64,000 bases of DNA from Deltaproteobacteria bacterium (GCA_019314375.1 JAFCZJ010000003.1:1-64000); one strand, 5' to 3'; positions 19,411 to 29,274 are shown, counted from the first letter of the stretch. Notes: generated by a model from the letters alone, not told the origin. Program-made: numbers and translations.

Positions 19411-22400
19411 CTACAGTCCCTCGAAGACCCGATGGAGCAAGGACATAAAGTGACGAAGTTGCTTCTTTTGGAAGGCCTGGGCATCTGTTGCAGGCGCGAG
19501 AGGCGAACTCAGAGCTTGGCTCTGCGTGGCCAGCGGCCCATCGGCCCAGTCCGGGGTGGGGTGTGGTGCGTCATAGCCGCCCCCGTCCACGTCGATGAAA
19601 ATGGGATTGGCCACGGCATAAGGATACACGCGAAAGACCCGAGGAATACCCGCCAGATCGATGCCCATAGAAGCCATCAAGGGGACGCTGTTGAAAGAAC
19701 GAGACAGGATGTCGCCGATCTGCAGCTTCAAGTAGGGGTGCTCGGAATAGATCGGGCTCATGTCTCGACCATGCAAGCCCATGGCGATGACCACGTACCA
19801 GCTGTCTTCTTCAGGCACGGGCTCCTCGACGGTGACGTCCAGGTTGACCACCGAGCGATTGGGCAGGCGCAGGCCGGAGACGTCCGCAGGGCTGTCCGAA
19901 TCCAGCTCATCGCCGGACCCGGTAAAAACATGCACCAGACGGCCTGAGCGATAGACCTCGACCCGGTCCACGTCGAACCAGCCCGGTGACTGCACCCGAA
20001 TACGCAAAGGGATGCTGCTCATGTCCGGCGTCGGCTCCAGCGTATCGCCAATGCCCGCATTGCCCAACCAGGCCTCGATAAAGGGACCGTATGAGGCCAC
20101 AAGCTTTCCTGCCTTGATGGAGCGCGCCACGTCCAGACGATCAATGCCCTTGGCCCGTTCTACATCCGAACGGATGAAATTGCGAGGCAGGCCACCTTCA
20201 GTCTGGGTGAAAAGCTTATGCGAATCCGAGTTGCCCATGCCGGCTCGTACCACGCCGTAGTCGATAAGCCGGAACCACTCGTCCACCATGCCTTCAAAGG
20301 ACGTGCAGGGCTCGCCATAGGCCGTCCATCCCGGATCGCAACGGCCATCACTACAGACCGCTCCGCCGCAGTCGGCGTCGGTGGCGCAGGGTTGGATGCA
20401 AAGCATCTCGGTCATCTCGCAGACTTGTCCATCGTCACAGTCGGCATCGCTGACGCAAAAGGGCTTCAGGTTGCATTCGGCCGAACCGTCGGCCTCCCAG
20501 TGGGCGTCCTGTTCAGCCGGCGTACGCTCAAGGATATCCTTGACGAACTGCAGGTCCAAATTCACCAGTTGCTGCTCGATCACATCCGGGTCCAGGTCCA
20601 GGCGGGCCTGGTCCTGGATGATGGATCGGGCCTGGTTGTAGTCACGAATTTCCCCGGCCGATGGCGTGCGAATCATTTCAAAACGCTTGGAGTTGAAAAG
20701 CTCCAAGGCGTCAAAGTTGCCGGAGAACTGCTCCGGCGCGGCCAGGGGGTTCTCCTTGCTCGGGAAGGTCTCAAAGAGGCTTCCTTTGATCTCGGAGGGG
20801 TTGTAGTGATTCATGCCGAACTGATCAAAATAGCCAAAAAAGCTATCGCGCGGGTGAGCCACAACCACCACGGTCTCTTCCGGGCCAAACTCGCCAAGCT
20901 GCCTGAGCTCTTGCATCAACTGCTCGGGCGGCTTGCCGGTCCAATCTACGGCGCCCTGTTCGCGCAATCGCTCGCCACCTTCGAACTCCTTGTATGCAAG
21001 CGGGAAGGCCAACCAATGACCCAATTCTACGGTGGTCAACTCCAATCCTACCTGGGTGGTCAACCACTTCTCCAAACCCAGTTCCCGTACATAGGGCGAC
21101 AGATCGGTGATGTAGTCATGATCTGACGTAGACAACATATCCACGCCCTCGCCGGCGAAGCACATCACCCGGTCCCTGTGCTTGACCACCGCGTCATAAG
21201 AATTCTGCCCGTGCACATGGAAATCACCAGAGATCCAGCCCTCCGTGTCCACCACCTGGGCGATGCGGAAGGTCGCCTCCTCGGTGTGACCGCTTAGCAA
21301 CTGGACCTGCTGTTTGTCCACGCTGTACTCAAAACCACGACTGGCCCAAACGTCATAGACGCCAGGCACCAACTCCACCTCACCCACTCCATCCGCCGTA
21401 TAGCTGTAGCGGGCCACACCCGCTTTATATGACCCCTCGGCCAAGGCCGCTTGACGCTTGAATTGGGCTTGGCATACACAGTGACCGGCATGACATGTCT
21501 CCATCAAATCGCAATCATCGTCAGAGCCACAGCCCTCCGCGGTCTCGCAGCGCATGGCTGAAAGATTGCAAAGTTTGCCATCGGGGCAGTTGTCCACCAG
21601 ACAGCGTCTCACGCCCTCCGGAGCCTGCGCGCAGTGGCCCTCGACGCAGTCTTCGTCCGCGTCGCAGATGTCCTCAAAACGGCCCGAACAGTTGGGCAGG
21701 CACTGGCCCACGGTCAACTTGGCGGGCACCCGCTGGTTGTTGGCGTCTCTAATCTCGAAACGCAGTTTTGCCGGCGGCATCAGCCGCAAGATGGCCTTGG
21801 CGTGACCTTGCTCCAGCACCGAGACCTCCACCACTCGACTGGCGGGTCGGTAGATGCGGTTGGCCAAGAGATAATACCTTCCAGGTGGCACCCAACCGTC
21901 GAAGCGCCCCTCTTCAGGGGCATCCGCCGCCTTATCCGTGCGCAGGTGACTGATGGAGCCATCGAAGTGACGGACCTCAAGACATTGGGCCACGAAGCCA
22001 TCGGGGCCGGCGGTGTAAGGCTCGCCCGGATCTCCGCTTCGATGACAATCGGCCATGCTCTCGGGTACTGGGTAAACAAATACGTCCGCCTGACCTACGG
22101 GCTTTCCGTTCTTGCCGTCGATGACTCGGCCGCTCAGACGACCCAGTGCTTCGCCTCGCAGGTGATAAATAGATTCCGCGGCCGAAGCCACATCACCCTC
22201 CCCGACAGCGAAGACCCGCTCAAAGACGAAAGAACGCACATGGGAGCAGTCCAGCACTTGCCGACACTGCTCGGCGGTGCCCATGCAGGGACCGCTAAAG
22301 CAATATGCCCCATGCGTGAAACCAGCGGTCACCGAGCCGGACAAGATGGGCAGCAGGTACTTTCCGCCCGGATCCTTGGATCCGATGGCATAGGAAACAT

Positions 22401-23427
22401 TTTGTCCCACCCCGGCCAGGTAATCGGCGGCCACCGGGTTGTTCAGTGGGTCCTGGCCCGTCGCGAATTTGACTCGGATGTCCTTGTAGACGTCAAAGCC
22501 GATGCCCGGGGCGAAAAGATTCAGGCGGTCACCAAAAAACAAGAAGTCTCCGCCGGCGATGCCAGGCAAAAGGTTGGGCATCTCGGTCGGAAAATTGGCG
22601 CTGCCGAGCAAGAGGCCGAACAAGGCGAGGGGCCCCTCCATGGGCGGCAGATCCATCACATCGCCGTCCGGATACCGCACCGCCCCATTCGGCAAAGCCT
22701 CGGTCAGCATGGTACGAATCCGCACGTAGTTCACGCCGGGCTCCAAGATAAAATCGGAACGCACCCGGAACGTGGCCTTAACGTTAGCGATGGAGATCAG
22801 ACCCAAGGCATCCAAGTAATTGCCCGACATGCCCTCCACGCGAATGATGGCGGCGCGTTCGCTGGGCGCTTCCGGGCCAGCCTTTGTGGAATCGTCAGGA
22901 TCAAGGTAGTCGGCGTTGACCGGATCGCTCAAATCGATCTGGCCTTCGTTGGTGGTGCACTCCCGCCTGCCCTTACACACCATGCAGGGCCGAGATCCAT
23001 CACAAAGCAAACGCACAGAGGCCCTGATGCCCTGGCTGGGCACCTGGCAGAAGGAGTCATGCTTGGTGGCGTCGTCCTGGCAAATCGCCGGAATGGACAG
23101 GTTGCCTACGGCAAAAAGCTCGGTGAATTGATCCATGCCGCGCCCGGCCCTGAAACGAGGCTGTGATCGGTTCAAGTCGGCGTCGATCAAACTGCCGCCG
23201 AAGACGCCCGGGCCCACGCTGTTACCTCGTTTGGGCAACGCGATGCGTATCCGATCATTTTCCAGCACGAAATCGCCCACGTCGGCTATGGCCGACTCGC
23301 CACCGATGATCTGCGACCGGTCGACGATAGGGTAAGCTCGTGCGTACGGCTCAAAATCATTGCATCCGGCGGAACAGAAGGCCGTCAAAGCCAGGCCCAA
23401 CACCGGCATCAGGATCTTTCTCATCAT
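19411..23427 (-). CDS. Giant PHP-domain lipoprotein (CehA/McbA-like metallohydrolase) with Cys-rich inserts
   Basis: The product is 1338 aa with a lipoprotein signal (ILMPVLGLALTAFCSAGC); the two adjacent ATGs (23427 and 23424) both have GGGAG upstream. The N-terminal ~600 residues are beta-rich. Cys-rich EB/WAP-like inserts follow at ~620-690 (CDLMETCHAGHCVC) and near 1050-1090 (CDDGQVCEMTEMLC, CGGAVCSDGRC). The PHP-type metal site is seen in WISGDFHVHGQNSYDA and MLSTSDHDYITD, with further His in VAHPRDSFFGYF and GMGNSDSHK. PHP domains are metal-dependent phosphoesterases or hydrolases; the substrate here is unknown and the location is probably outer membrane. A porin gene follows 25 bases upstream on the same strand. 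Confidence 0.85.
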   Translation of the reverse strand: MMRKILMPVLGLALTAFCSAGCNDFEPYARAYPIVDRSQIIGGESAIADVGDFVLENDRIRIALPKRGNSVGPGVFGGSLIDADLNRSQPRFRAGRGMDQFTELFAVGNLSIPAICQDDATKHDSFCQVPSQGIRASVRLLCDGSRPCMVCKGRRECTTNEGQIDLSDPVNADYLDPDDSTKAGPEAPSERAAIIRVEGMSGNYLDALGLISIANVKATFRVRSDFILEPGVNYVRIRTMLTEALPNGAVRYPDGDVMDLPPMEGPLALFGLLLGSANFPTEMPNLLPGIAGGDFLFFGDRLNLFAPGIGFDVYKDIRVKFATGQDPLNNPVAADYLAGVGQNVSYAIGSKDPGGKYLLPILSGSVTAGFTHGAYCFSGPCMGTAEQCRQVLDCSHVRSFVFERVFAVGEGDVASAAESIYHLRGEALGRLSGRVIDGKNGKPVGQADVFVYPVPESMADCHRSGDPGEPYTAGPDGFVAQCLEVRHFDGSISHLRTDKAADAPEEGRFDGWVPPGRYYLLANRIYRPASRVVEVSVLEQGHAKAILRLMPPAKLRFEIRDANNQRVPAKLTVGQCLPNCSGRFEDICDADEDCVEGHCAQAPEGVRRCLVDNCPDGKLCNLSAMRCETAEGCGSDDDCDLMETCHAGHCVCQAQFKRQAALAEGSYKAGVARYSYTADGVGEVELVPGVYDVWASRGFEYSVDKQQVQLLSGHTEEATFRIAQVVDTEGWISGDFHVHGQNSYDAVVKHRDRVMCFAGEGVDMLSTSDHDYITDLSPYVRELGLEKWLTTQVGLELTTVELGHWLAFPLAYKEFEGGERLREQGAVDWTGKPPEQLMQELRQLGEFGPEETVVVVAHPRDSFFGYFDQFGMNHYNPSEIKGSLFETFPSKENPLAAPEQFSGNFDALELFNSKRFEMIRTPSAGEIRDYNQARSIIQDQARLDLDPDVIEQQLVNLDLQFVKDILERTPAEQDAHWEADGSAECNLKPFCVSDADCDDGQVCEMTEMLCIQPCATDADCGGAVCSDGRCDPGWTAYGEPCTSFEGMVDEWFRLIDYGVVRAGMGNSDSHKLFTQTEGGLPRNFIRSDVERAKGIDRLDVARSIKAGKLVASYGPFIEAWLGNAGIGDTLEPTPDMSSIPLRIRVQSPGWFDVDRVEVYRSGRLVHVFTGSGDELDSDSPADVSGLRLPNRSVVNLDVTVEEPVPEEDSWYVVIAMGLHGRDMSPIYSEHPYLKLQIGDILSRSFNSVPLMASMGIDLAGIPRVFRVYPYAVANPIFIDVDGGGYDAPHPTPDWADGPLATQSQALSSPLAPATDAQAFQKKQLRHFMSLLHRVFEGL

Positions 23428-23451
23428 CGCTGCTCCCAGCGCATCATGGGT

Positions 23452-24687
23452 CTAAAACTTGACCTGCAACATGGCGGCAAGCATGTCGTTTGACAGGTCC
23501 GCGCCGTGCATCTCCTCACGCATCATGTAGTTGAGCATGAGCTTGACCTGATCTTCCCAAAAGTAGGCATTAACGCCGGCGGTCATCTCCCACTGGTCGC
23601 CCTCGTCATCGATGTGCACTTGATCGTCCATCATGGCAAAGCGCACGGCCACTTCCAGATCCAGGAAATCGAAAGGCAGCATGTAACCGGCCTGGGCATA
23701 CATACCCCAGCGCTCCACCTCATCCAGTTCGCTCGCCACGTCCTCGGGACGCTCGTTGGGGATGCCCTTGGCCCAGAGGGCCTCGGCGTGGAAGCTCAGG
23801 CCATTCCATTTCAACGACAAGTCCGCGCCGGCACCCCGGTACTCAGCCGCCGCCTCGTGGTTCAAGTATCCGTTGATGGCCACGCGCCAGCGGAAATCCC
23901 CGCGCGCCAAATCAGCCTCGCTCTTGCCCATGTCGCCTTGACCCGCCCCCAGGCGCACCAGATAAAGCATGCCGTCATTCAAATCCCCCTTGGAGAAGCC
24001 CGGGGAACCGTTGTAGACACCCGCCTCATAGAAAAACAAGCTAAGCTTGCCACCCATCGACATCCCCACCTGATGATCCAAGTCCAGCATGTGAGTGTCC
24101 GTGGCCCGCTCCTGGTTAACCCACATGGGCCGCTCTAAAAACTGCATGGCACCTGAAGATTGAATCAAAGCCCGAGAAAACCCCGGCTTGCCCGCGCCCA
24201 CGCGCACCCAGCCCCACTCATAAGGCCGCCAGGTGATGTTGGCATCGTTCAGGGAGTTGCCACCGTTGTCCTCATCAATGAGATCCAACTCCAGCTCAAA
24301 CTCCCAATTCTTCATAATCTGACCGCCCACACCGAGGCGGGCCCGGCGAATACGGAAGCCATCCTGGCTGAGCACATCACCATTGGACGTACGAGCGTCC
24401 TCGCCTACCATCCCCATCATGGCGGCCACCTGCCCGTGGGCGGAAAATTCAAACTCACCGTGACGAAACATGGGATCAGGCAACAGGCGCTTGGATTCAA
24501 CCGCGCCGGTGGTGGCCGGCGGCAACACGACCCCCGCAGGCTTCCAATTGACCGGCGGCGGCGCGGTATCGGCGGATTCCTTCGCCTCCTCTTCCTTCGC
24601 CTCTTCCTCGGCGGCCAAGACAGGCGCGACAAAGGTCACCATCCCAAGCATCACAAACCAAAAGGAAAACAAACGATTCCGCAACAT
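23452..24687 (-). CDS. Outer-membrane porin of the phosphate-selective O/P type
   Basis: The start at 24687 follows GGAGG and opens with a signal peptide (MLRNRLFSFWFVMLGMVTFVAPVLA); a longer frame to 24864 lacks a signal at its N-terminus and is rejected. An acidic Pro/Glu/Ala linker is followed by a barrel region with RIRRARLGVGGQIMKNWEFE and ELDLIDEDN, then alternating beta strands, ending in aromatic/hydrophobic Phe (AAMLQVKF), the usual outer-membrane barrel ending. The family resembles the Pfam porin O/P group (OprP/OprO); phosphate or pyrophosphate specificity is only inferred. It is the upstream partner of the PHP lipoprotein gene, 25 bases away. Confidence 0.82.
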   Translation of the reverse strand: MLRNRLFSFWFVMLGMVTFVAPVLAAEEEAKEEEAKESADTAPPPVNWKPAGVVLPPATTGAVESKRLLPDPMFRHGEFEFSAHGQVAAMMGMVGEDARTSNGDVLSQDGFRIRRARLGVGGQIMKNWEFELELDLIDEDNGGNSLNDANITWRPYEWGWVRVGAGKPGFSRALIQSSGAMQFLERPMWVNQERATDTHMLDLDHQVGMSMGGKLSLFFYEAGVYNGSPGFSKGDLNDGMLYLVRLGAGQGDMGKSEADLARGDFRWRVAINGYLNHEAAAEYRGAGADLSLKWNGLSFHAEALWAKGIPNERPEDVASELDEVERWGMYAQAGYMLPFDFLDLEVAVRFAMMDDQVHIDDEGDQWEMTAGVNAYFWEDQVKLMLNYMMREEMHGADLSNDMLAAMLQVKF

Positions 24688-24732
24688 CGCAAATTCCTCC
24701 AAAAACACATTATCGGTCAATTGGCATGGTAT

Positions 24733-24770
24733 GCCTCTATCTATTCCCGCACAAGGGCTTTCCCCTTCCG
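24733..24770 (-). promoter_or_regulatory. Shared upstream element A (before the porin gene)
   Basis: This stretch aligns with 25616-25652, with about 30 of 38 columns identical, including the core TTGTGCGGGA read on the minus strand. Both copies lie upstream of minus-strand genes. TTGTGC could serve as a -35 box, with TACCAT 17 bp on for the porin. The function is unproven. Confidence 0.45.
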
Positions 24771-24841
24771 CCGATTGCAGGCACAGACCCTCATTCTGCC
24801 TGGGGGGTGCCGCTCGAAACCCTCTCACCCTCTCTTGTCGC

Positions 24842-25540
24842 TCAGTCTTCGATGCCATCCTCATCGTCTTCTAAATCGTCGTCTTCGTATTCCCCGTCTT
24901 CATAGCCATCGTAGTCGTCATCCCCGTCATCATCATATTCCAAGAGAAACTTCATATCCTTCAGACTGGGGATCTCCTTTTTGATCCGCTCGACCACCTC
25001 GCCGGTAAGATCCTCGGCGCTAAAATCCGGATCGAGCAGGCTCTTGCCCGGACCTTCCACCCAAACCACCTTGATGGTCTTTTTGTCCACCACTTCCAGC
25101 AGGGCGTAGTTCAAAACCGCCCATTCCCCCGGATCGCTCTTTCCGATCTCGTCCACAAAGCGGCGTTTCTCTGTGAGGAACTCACCGCAGATGCGCCTGA
25201 TCTCATTCTTCACCTCTTCGGAAATATCGACCTCGGACCCCTCTCCGACCGAGATTGGCAGGTCTACCAACCAGGCCAAGGCGGCTCGGGCCCGGTCCAG
25301 CGCCTGCTTTGCCAGCACCGGCGTGTCCGTCCCGCTCAGGAAAAAACCGGGACCATAGATGTACTTCACCTGGATTTCTCCGTCTGCCCCCAGGCTGACC
25401 CGGGCTTCCTTGAACACGCTGAACTGCTCCACGGTGGCGTCGGCGGGAACATTGGGGCCGCCGATGAAATGGTTCCTCGAGACCAAATCCTGCTCCAAGA
25501 ACTGCGACAGTTGGCTGAGTTGTTCTTCAGAAATCGTCAT
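24842..25540 (-). CDS. Acidic protein of unknown function
   Basis: The start at 25540 is set by GGAGGG just upstream (MTISEEQLSQLSQFLEQDL); a longer frame to 25636 would begin in non-coding-like sequence containing the shared upstream element. The 232-aa product has no signal peptide or membrane segment. The body is mixed alpha/beta and ends in a striking tail of about 30 Asp/Glu residues with Tyr and Gly (DDDGDDDYDGYEDGEYEDDD). Such tails can bind cations or basic partners. No family is recognised. Confidence 0.75.
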   Translation of the reverse strand: MTISEEQLSQLSQFLEQDLVSRNHFIGGPNVPADATVEQFSVFKEARVSLGADGEIQVKYIYGPGFFLSGTDTPVLAKQALDRARAALAWLVDLPISVGEGSEVDISEEVKNEIRRICGEFLTEKRRFVDEIGKSDPGEWAVLNYALLEVVDKKTIKVVWVEGPGKSLLDPDFSAEDLTGEVVERIKKEIPSLKDMKFLLEYDDDGDDDYDGYEDGEYEDDDLEDDEDGIED

Positions 25541-25615
25541 TTCATCCCTCCATTGCGATCCAAATTTGTTCGACAGATAACATTTCCTCACGAATTCTCC
25601 AACGGATTCGCCCCA

Positions 25616-25652
25616 GCCTCTTCCACTCCCGCACAAGAGGTTTTCCCCTACG
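25616..25652 (-). promoter_or_regulatory. Shared upstream element B (before the acidic protein gene)
   Basis: This is the second copy of the ~38-bp element found before the porin gene (24733-24770), lying between the stop of the coiled-coil/TPR gene and the start of the acidic protein gene. It keeps GGGGAAA, TTGTGCGGGA and AGAGGC on the minus strand. Confidence 0.45.
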
Positions 25653-25678
25653 AGGCAACCCGCTAAAGCCTTGTTCTT

Positions 25679-27424
25679 CTATTTGCAACCCGCCAGGATC
25701 TTCTTGAGGGCCGGGACTTCCCTGGAGTTGGCTGGAAGCCTCTTCAGGTATTGCCGGTATGCATTACAGGCATTCTTTTCCTGCCTGAGCTGGGCGTAGG
25801 AGATGCCCAGACCGCGGTAGGCCATGACCAAGGAAGGGTCGGCTTTCAGGGCCTTGCGAAATTCACTGACCGCGCCCGGGAAGTTCCTCGACCGGACCAG
25901 GAGTTTGCCCTTGTTGAAATGATTTCTCCCCGCGGCCTTGTTCACTTTGGAGGCCTTTCCCGAGGAGGGCTTCTTCGCAACCGAGGGCTTCTTCGCAACC
26001 GAGGGCTTCTTCGCAACCGAGGGCTTCTTCGCAACCGGGGGCTTCTTCGCAACCGGGGGCTTCTTCGCAACCGGGGGCTTCTTCGCAACCGGGGGCTTCT
26101 TCTCAATCGGGGGCGTCTCTTCAATCGGAGGCGTCTCTTCAATCGGAGGCGTCTCTTCAATCGGAGGCGTCTTGTCCGGCGTTTCATCGGGCCCAGCGAC
26201 CGCCGGTTTGTCGATTCCAGGATCCGGGGCCGGCGTGGCCGGTCCGGAGGGCTGCTCGGGCCCAGAAGGCGACAAGGCCTCATCGCCTCCATCCGGTCCG
26301 AACCAAAGCGGGAAGAAGTGCAGGGCCCCGACAACGATCAAGGCCATCGCGGCCAGGCCGACTATGATGCCGCCCCACTTTCCGGCACCGCCACCGACCT
26401 TCTCGGCTGGCCTCGGCGGCCCGGTAGGCCTTATCTGCCTCTTCTTGGACTCTTCTTTGCCGGGCGCTCCCGGAAAATTGGCCGGTCTCGGACGGCCTTC
26501 GCCCCTGTCCCGCGGTCGTTCAACCGGCGAGACCACCGAAAACGTATCGTCGTCGTCGGGCTTGACCTGCTCGGGCGCGGCCTGCTCGGGCGCGGCCTGC
26601 TCGGGCGCGGCCTGCTCGGGCGCGGCCTGCTCGGGCGCGGCCTGCTCGGGCGCGGCCTGCTCGGGCGCGACGATCCCGACGCTCGTCGGATCCGGCGCGG
26701 CTGCCGGCGCAGCAGTTGCTGTTAGTGCTGCGGAATCGACTTCGCGCAGCTTTTGGAGCTGCGCGACGACCACGTCCCGTTCCTGAGAAACGATGTGCAG
26801 CTCGTTCTTCATCCGATCAAGCTCCGCCTCCAGGCTGCCGATCTTCCGCTGGCTGGACTGCGGGTCGCTGCTGTTGCTTTCGAGATCGCCCTCCTCGATC
26901 TTCTGATCGGAGGCGGTCTTCGGCTTGTTTGCTTCATCTTTCGTCCGCTCCAGCTCTCCCTCAAGTTCAGACACGCGGGTTTTAAGCGATTCCGCCTCCA
27001 ATGCGATCGAGTCGCTGGCTTCACACATATCCACAAGCGTCCGCTGATGCTTTTCATTCTGTTCTTTGACCTGATCGAGTTGCCCTTTCAATTCATCGCG
27101 CTCTGCTTCGAGGTCGCCACGCGAACTCTCTCCCTGTGCGTTACCTGCCTTGACCTGCTCGAGCTCCTCCATCAGCTCGCTCACTTTGGCCTGGCTGGCT
27201 ATGAGTTCCTTGTCCTTTTCTACAGCTTGTTCGGACAAGCCCTCGCCTCGCCCCGAGAGGACTTTTTCGAGGCCGGCGATCTCCTCTGTCATCTTGGCGA
27301 TCTTTCGGTCAGAGGACTCCTTGGCCGCCTTGAGATCCCACTCGAACTCTCCCCTCTCCTCCGCCATCTGCTGCTTATACTCTTCGACTTGTTTTCTAAG
27401 CTTCCCGATTTCGGCTTCGCTCAT
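25679..27424 (-). CDS. Coiled-coil / membrane-anchored / TPR protein with low-complexity repeats
   Basis: The start at 27424 ([19 protein letters not shown]) is preferred over an ATG four codons upstream, because GGGGTG precedes it; a TATAAT-like box lies about 30 bases upstream on the minus strand. Residues ~1-215 form a long coiled coil. Next come seven APEQA repeats, a basic region and a transmembrane segment near 350 ([22 protein letters not shown]). IEETPP and VAKKP repeats follow, then a C-terminal TPR-like domain ([27 protein letters not shown]). With one membrane helix, the coiled coil would be cytoplasmic and the TPR domain periplasmic. The Pro/Lys stretch could span the periplasm, as in TonB-like linkers. 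The function is unknown; a scaffold is plausible. Confidence 0.78.
   Translation of the reverse strand: MSEAEIGKLRKQVEEYKQQMAEERGEFEWDLKAAKESSDRKIAKMTEEIAGLEKVLSGRGEGLSEQAVEKDKELIASQAKVSELMEELEQVKAGNAQGESSRGDLEAERDELKGQLDQVKEQNEKHQRTLVDMCEASDSIALEAESLKTRVSELEGELERTKDEANKPKTASDQKIEEGDLESNSSDPQSSQRKIGSLEAELDRMKNELHIVSQERDVVVAQLQKLREVDSAALTATAAPAAAPDPTSVGIVAPEQAAPEQAAPEQAAPEQAAPEQAAPEQAAPEQVKPDDDDTFSVVSPVERPRDRGEGRPRPANFPGAPGKEESKKRQIRPTGPPRPAEKVGGGAGKWGGIIVGLAAMALIVVGALHFFPLWFGPDGGDEALSPSGPEQPSGPATPAPDPGIDKPAVAGPDETPDKTPPIEETPPIEETPPIEETPPIEKKPPVAKKPPVAKKPPVAKKPPVAKKPSVAKKPSVAKKPSVAKKPSSGKASKVNKAAGRNHFNKGKLLVRSRNFPGAVSEFRKALKADPSLVMAYRGLGISYAQLRQEKNACNAYRQYLKRLPANSREVPALKKILAGCK
25968..26175 (-). 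repeat. 18-bp in-frame minisatellite (VAKKP and IEETPP units)
   Basis: On the plus strand the unit is CTTCTTCGCAACCGAGGG or a one-base variant, repeated about seven times. It then grades into four units of the type TCTCTTCAATCGGAGGCG. Repeats are exact or nearly so, typical of slippage-prone minisatellites, and lie inside the coding frame. Confidence 0.85.
26565..26669 (-). repeat. 15-bp in-frame minisatellite (seven APEQA units)
   Basis: Seven consecutive copies of a 15-bp unit (GCCTGCTCGGGCGCG on the plus strand; the first differs by one base) encode APEQA repeats. Copy number is likely to vary between strains without breaking the frame. Confidence 0.88.
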
Positions 27425-27533
27425 GGGACACCCCATTTTAGCTGCATTTTTTGATTATACATGACAGCAGCGCAAAAAACCCATTTTCCTACCTCCGGTG
27501 TGATGCTTGAATCTTCTATCAAGTCAAGGATTC

Positions 27534-27563
27534 TTGCTGCTGTCGCCGCCTCGATGATATTAT
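27534..27563 (+). promoter_or_regulatory. Possible promoter of hflX
   Basis: TTGCTG (27534-27539) and TATTAT (27558-27563) are 18 bp apart, in an unusually A/T-rich stretch about 40 bp before the proposed hflX start. It is a moderate match to sigma-70. Confidence 0.4.
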
Positions 27564-27602
27564 ATTTTATTCAGGCTCACTATCCTTACGGAGGACAAAG
27601 CC

Positions 27603-29270
27603 ATTCGCGACTTGTTCGGCAACACGCAGGGCCTCAAGGCCAACCAGATCAAACGCATTCAGAAGCTCGCCCAGCGTCGCGTGCGACCCTGGCAGCTGGT
27701 CAGCCCCGAGCTGGCCCGCAGCATCTGCGAACTGTCGGTGGATATCGGCCGTCAGATCGGTCTGCTCATCGACCGGCGAGGCCGGGTTGAATGGACGATT
27801 GTCGGCAACGATCAGCGCATGTATCTGCCCGACATCGGCCGGCTGCGCGGTGCCAAAACCCACTTTCGCGGCCTGCGTCTGGTGCATGCCCACCTCCGGG
27901 GCGAGGCCCTGAGTCGAGATGACCTGTCTGATTTGTCCTTGCTGAGACTCGACTACGTGGTTGCCGTCCTGGCCGGAGCCGACGGCCTGCCCGGTCGTGT
28001 GCATACGGCGCACCTCTTGCCGGGCGAAACCGGAGAGAGCCCGTGGCGCTTAGAGGACTTCGCAAGCCCCCATTCGCTGGATTTCGATTTCATAGAAACC
28101 ATCACCGAGCTGGAAGCCGAGTTTGCCCGCAAGGTGGAACGAGCCGGCGAGGTGGGCGATGAAACCGAACGGGCGATGCTTGTGGATGTGGCCCGCGAGG
28201 CCACCAAAGGCGAAGACAACCTGGCCGAAATGCAAGAGCTGGCCCGCACGGCGGGCATCGCCGTGGTGGGCACCAGCCTGCAAATCAGGCCCAAGGTAGA
28301 CCCTCACTACCTCATCGGAAAGGGCAAAATCGAAGAGGTGGTGCTCGAGTCACTGCAGAAAGGGGTCGACTTGATCGTCTTTGGCCGCGACCTGGCCCCG
28401 GCTCAAGCAAGGGCCATCGCAGACGTCACCGAGCTCAGGGTCATCGATCGCACACAGCTCATTTTGGACATCTTCGCCAAGCGGGCCATGTCCGCGGACG
28501 GCAAGCTACAGGTCGAACTCGCCCAGCTCAAATACCGCATGCCGCGTCTGACCCGTGAAGACGGCGGCCTGAGCCGACTGGTGGGCGGTATTGGCGGAAT
28601 CGGCCCCGGCGAAACCAAGCTGGAGATCAATCGGCGCAGGGCGCGAGATCGCGTCACGCGGCTGGAGCGCGAGATCGACAAATTGTCCCGCCGCCGGGGT
28701 GTGCGCCGAGCCCAGCGTCAGCGCAATCGCTTGCCCATCGTGGCCCTGGTAGGCTACACCAACGCGGGCAAATCAACTCTGCTCAACCAGCTTACCAACT
28801 CGAAAGTCTTCGTCGAGGACAAACTCTTCGCCACCCTGGACCCCACGAGCCGCCGGCTGCGATTTCCACGAGATCGACAGGTCATCCTCATCGACACGGT
28901 GGGCTTCTTGCGGGATCTGCCCGCCGATCTGGCCAAGGCCTTTCGGGCCACCACGGAAGAATTGGCCCATGCAGATCTCTTGCTGCACGTGGTGGATGTA
29001 GCCGATCGCCACATGAACGATAAACGCGAGGCCGTGCTCAAAACCCTGGAGCAGCTGAATCTACTCAACATCCCGCGCCTGCTCGTCCTGAACAAGGCCG
29101 ACCGCCTGAAGGGCCAAAACGGCAAGGCCATCGCCCGACGAACCATGGGCATCCTGACCTCGGCCACCAAGCGCGAAGGATTCAAAGAACTGCTCCGCGA
29201 GACCGAGAACATCCTGTGGCAAAAAGGTGCCGCGGCAAAAAACGCCATTTTCTCCGACGATACCTATTGA
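27603..29270 (+). CDS. hflX: HflX ribosome-associated GTPase (probable AUU start)
   Basis: HflX splits stalled or hibernating ribosomes. The N-terminal part starts [19 protein letters not shown], and HflX signatures follow: [25 protein letters not shown], and [14 protein letters not shown]. The G domain has [14 protein letters not shown] (G1), [10 protein letters not shown] (G3) and LNKAD (G4). The first canonical start codon in frame, TTG 27612, lies 17 bases after the only Shine-Dalgarno (GGAGG, 27590-27594). ATT at 27603 lies exactly 8 bases after it and gives an N-terminus of the length seen in relatives (start, Arg-Asp-Leu-Phe-Gly-Asn-Thr). No ATG, GTG or TTG fits better, so an AUU start is inferred. 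The next gene begins four bases after the stop. Confidence 0.93.
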   Translation: MRDLFGNTQGLKANQIKRIQKLAQRRVRPWQLVSPELARSICELSVDIGRQIGLLIDRRGRVEWTIVGNDQRMYLPDIGRLRGAKTHFRGLRLVHAHLRGEALSRDDLSDLSLLRLDYVVAVLAGADGLPGRVHTAHLLPGETGESPWRLEDFASPHSLDFDFIETITELEAEFARKVERAGEVGDETERAMLVDVAREATKGEDNLAEMQELARTAGIAVVGTSLQIRPKVDPHYLIGKGKIEEVVLESLQKGVDLIVFGRDLAPAQARAIADVTELRVIDRTQLILDIFAKRAMSADGKLQVELAQLKYRMPRLTREDGGLSRLVGGIGGIGPGETKLEINRRRARDRVTRLEREIDKLSRRRGVRRAQRQRNRLPIVALVGYTNAGKSTLLNQLTNSKVFVEDKLFATLDPTSRRLRFPRDRQVILIDTVGFLRDLPADLAKAFRATTEELAHADLLLHVVDVADRHMNDKREAVLKTLEQLNLLNIPRLLVLNKADRLKGQNGKAIARRTMGILTSATKREGFKELLRETENILWQKGAAAKNAIFSDDTY

Positions 29271-29274
29271 GCTT

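Noticed and set aside
21634-23166. 510-codon plus-strand frame
   Set aside because: It is antisense to the PHP-domain lipoprotein, whose motifs are convincing.
25968-26669. Regular short repeats that could suggest a CRISPR array
   Set aside because: The units are directly adjacent, in frame and translate to PxKK/APEQ repeats; there are no spacers.
27612-27614. TTG as the hflX start
   Set aside because: It is 17 nt from the only Shine-Dalgarno and would shorten the conserved N-terminus; ATT 27603 fits better, though this is not proven.
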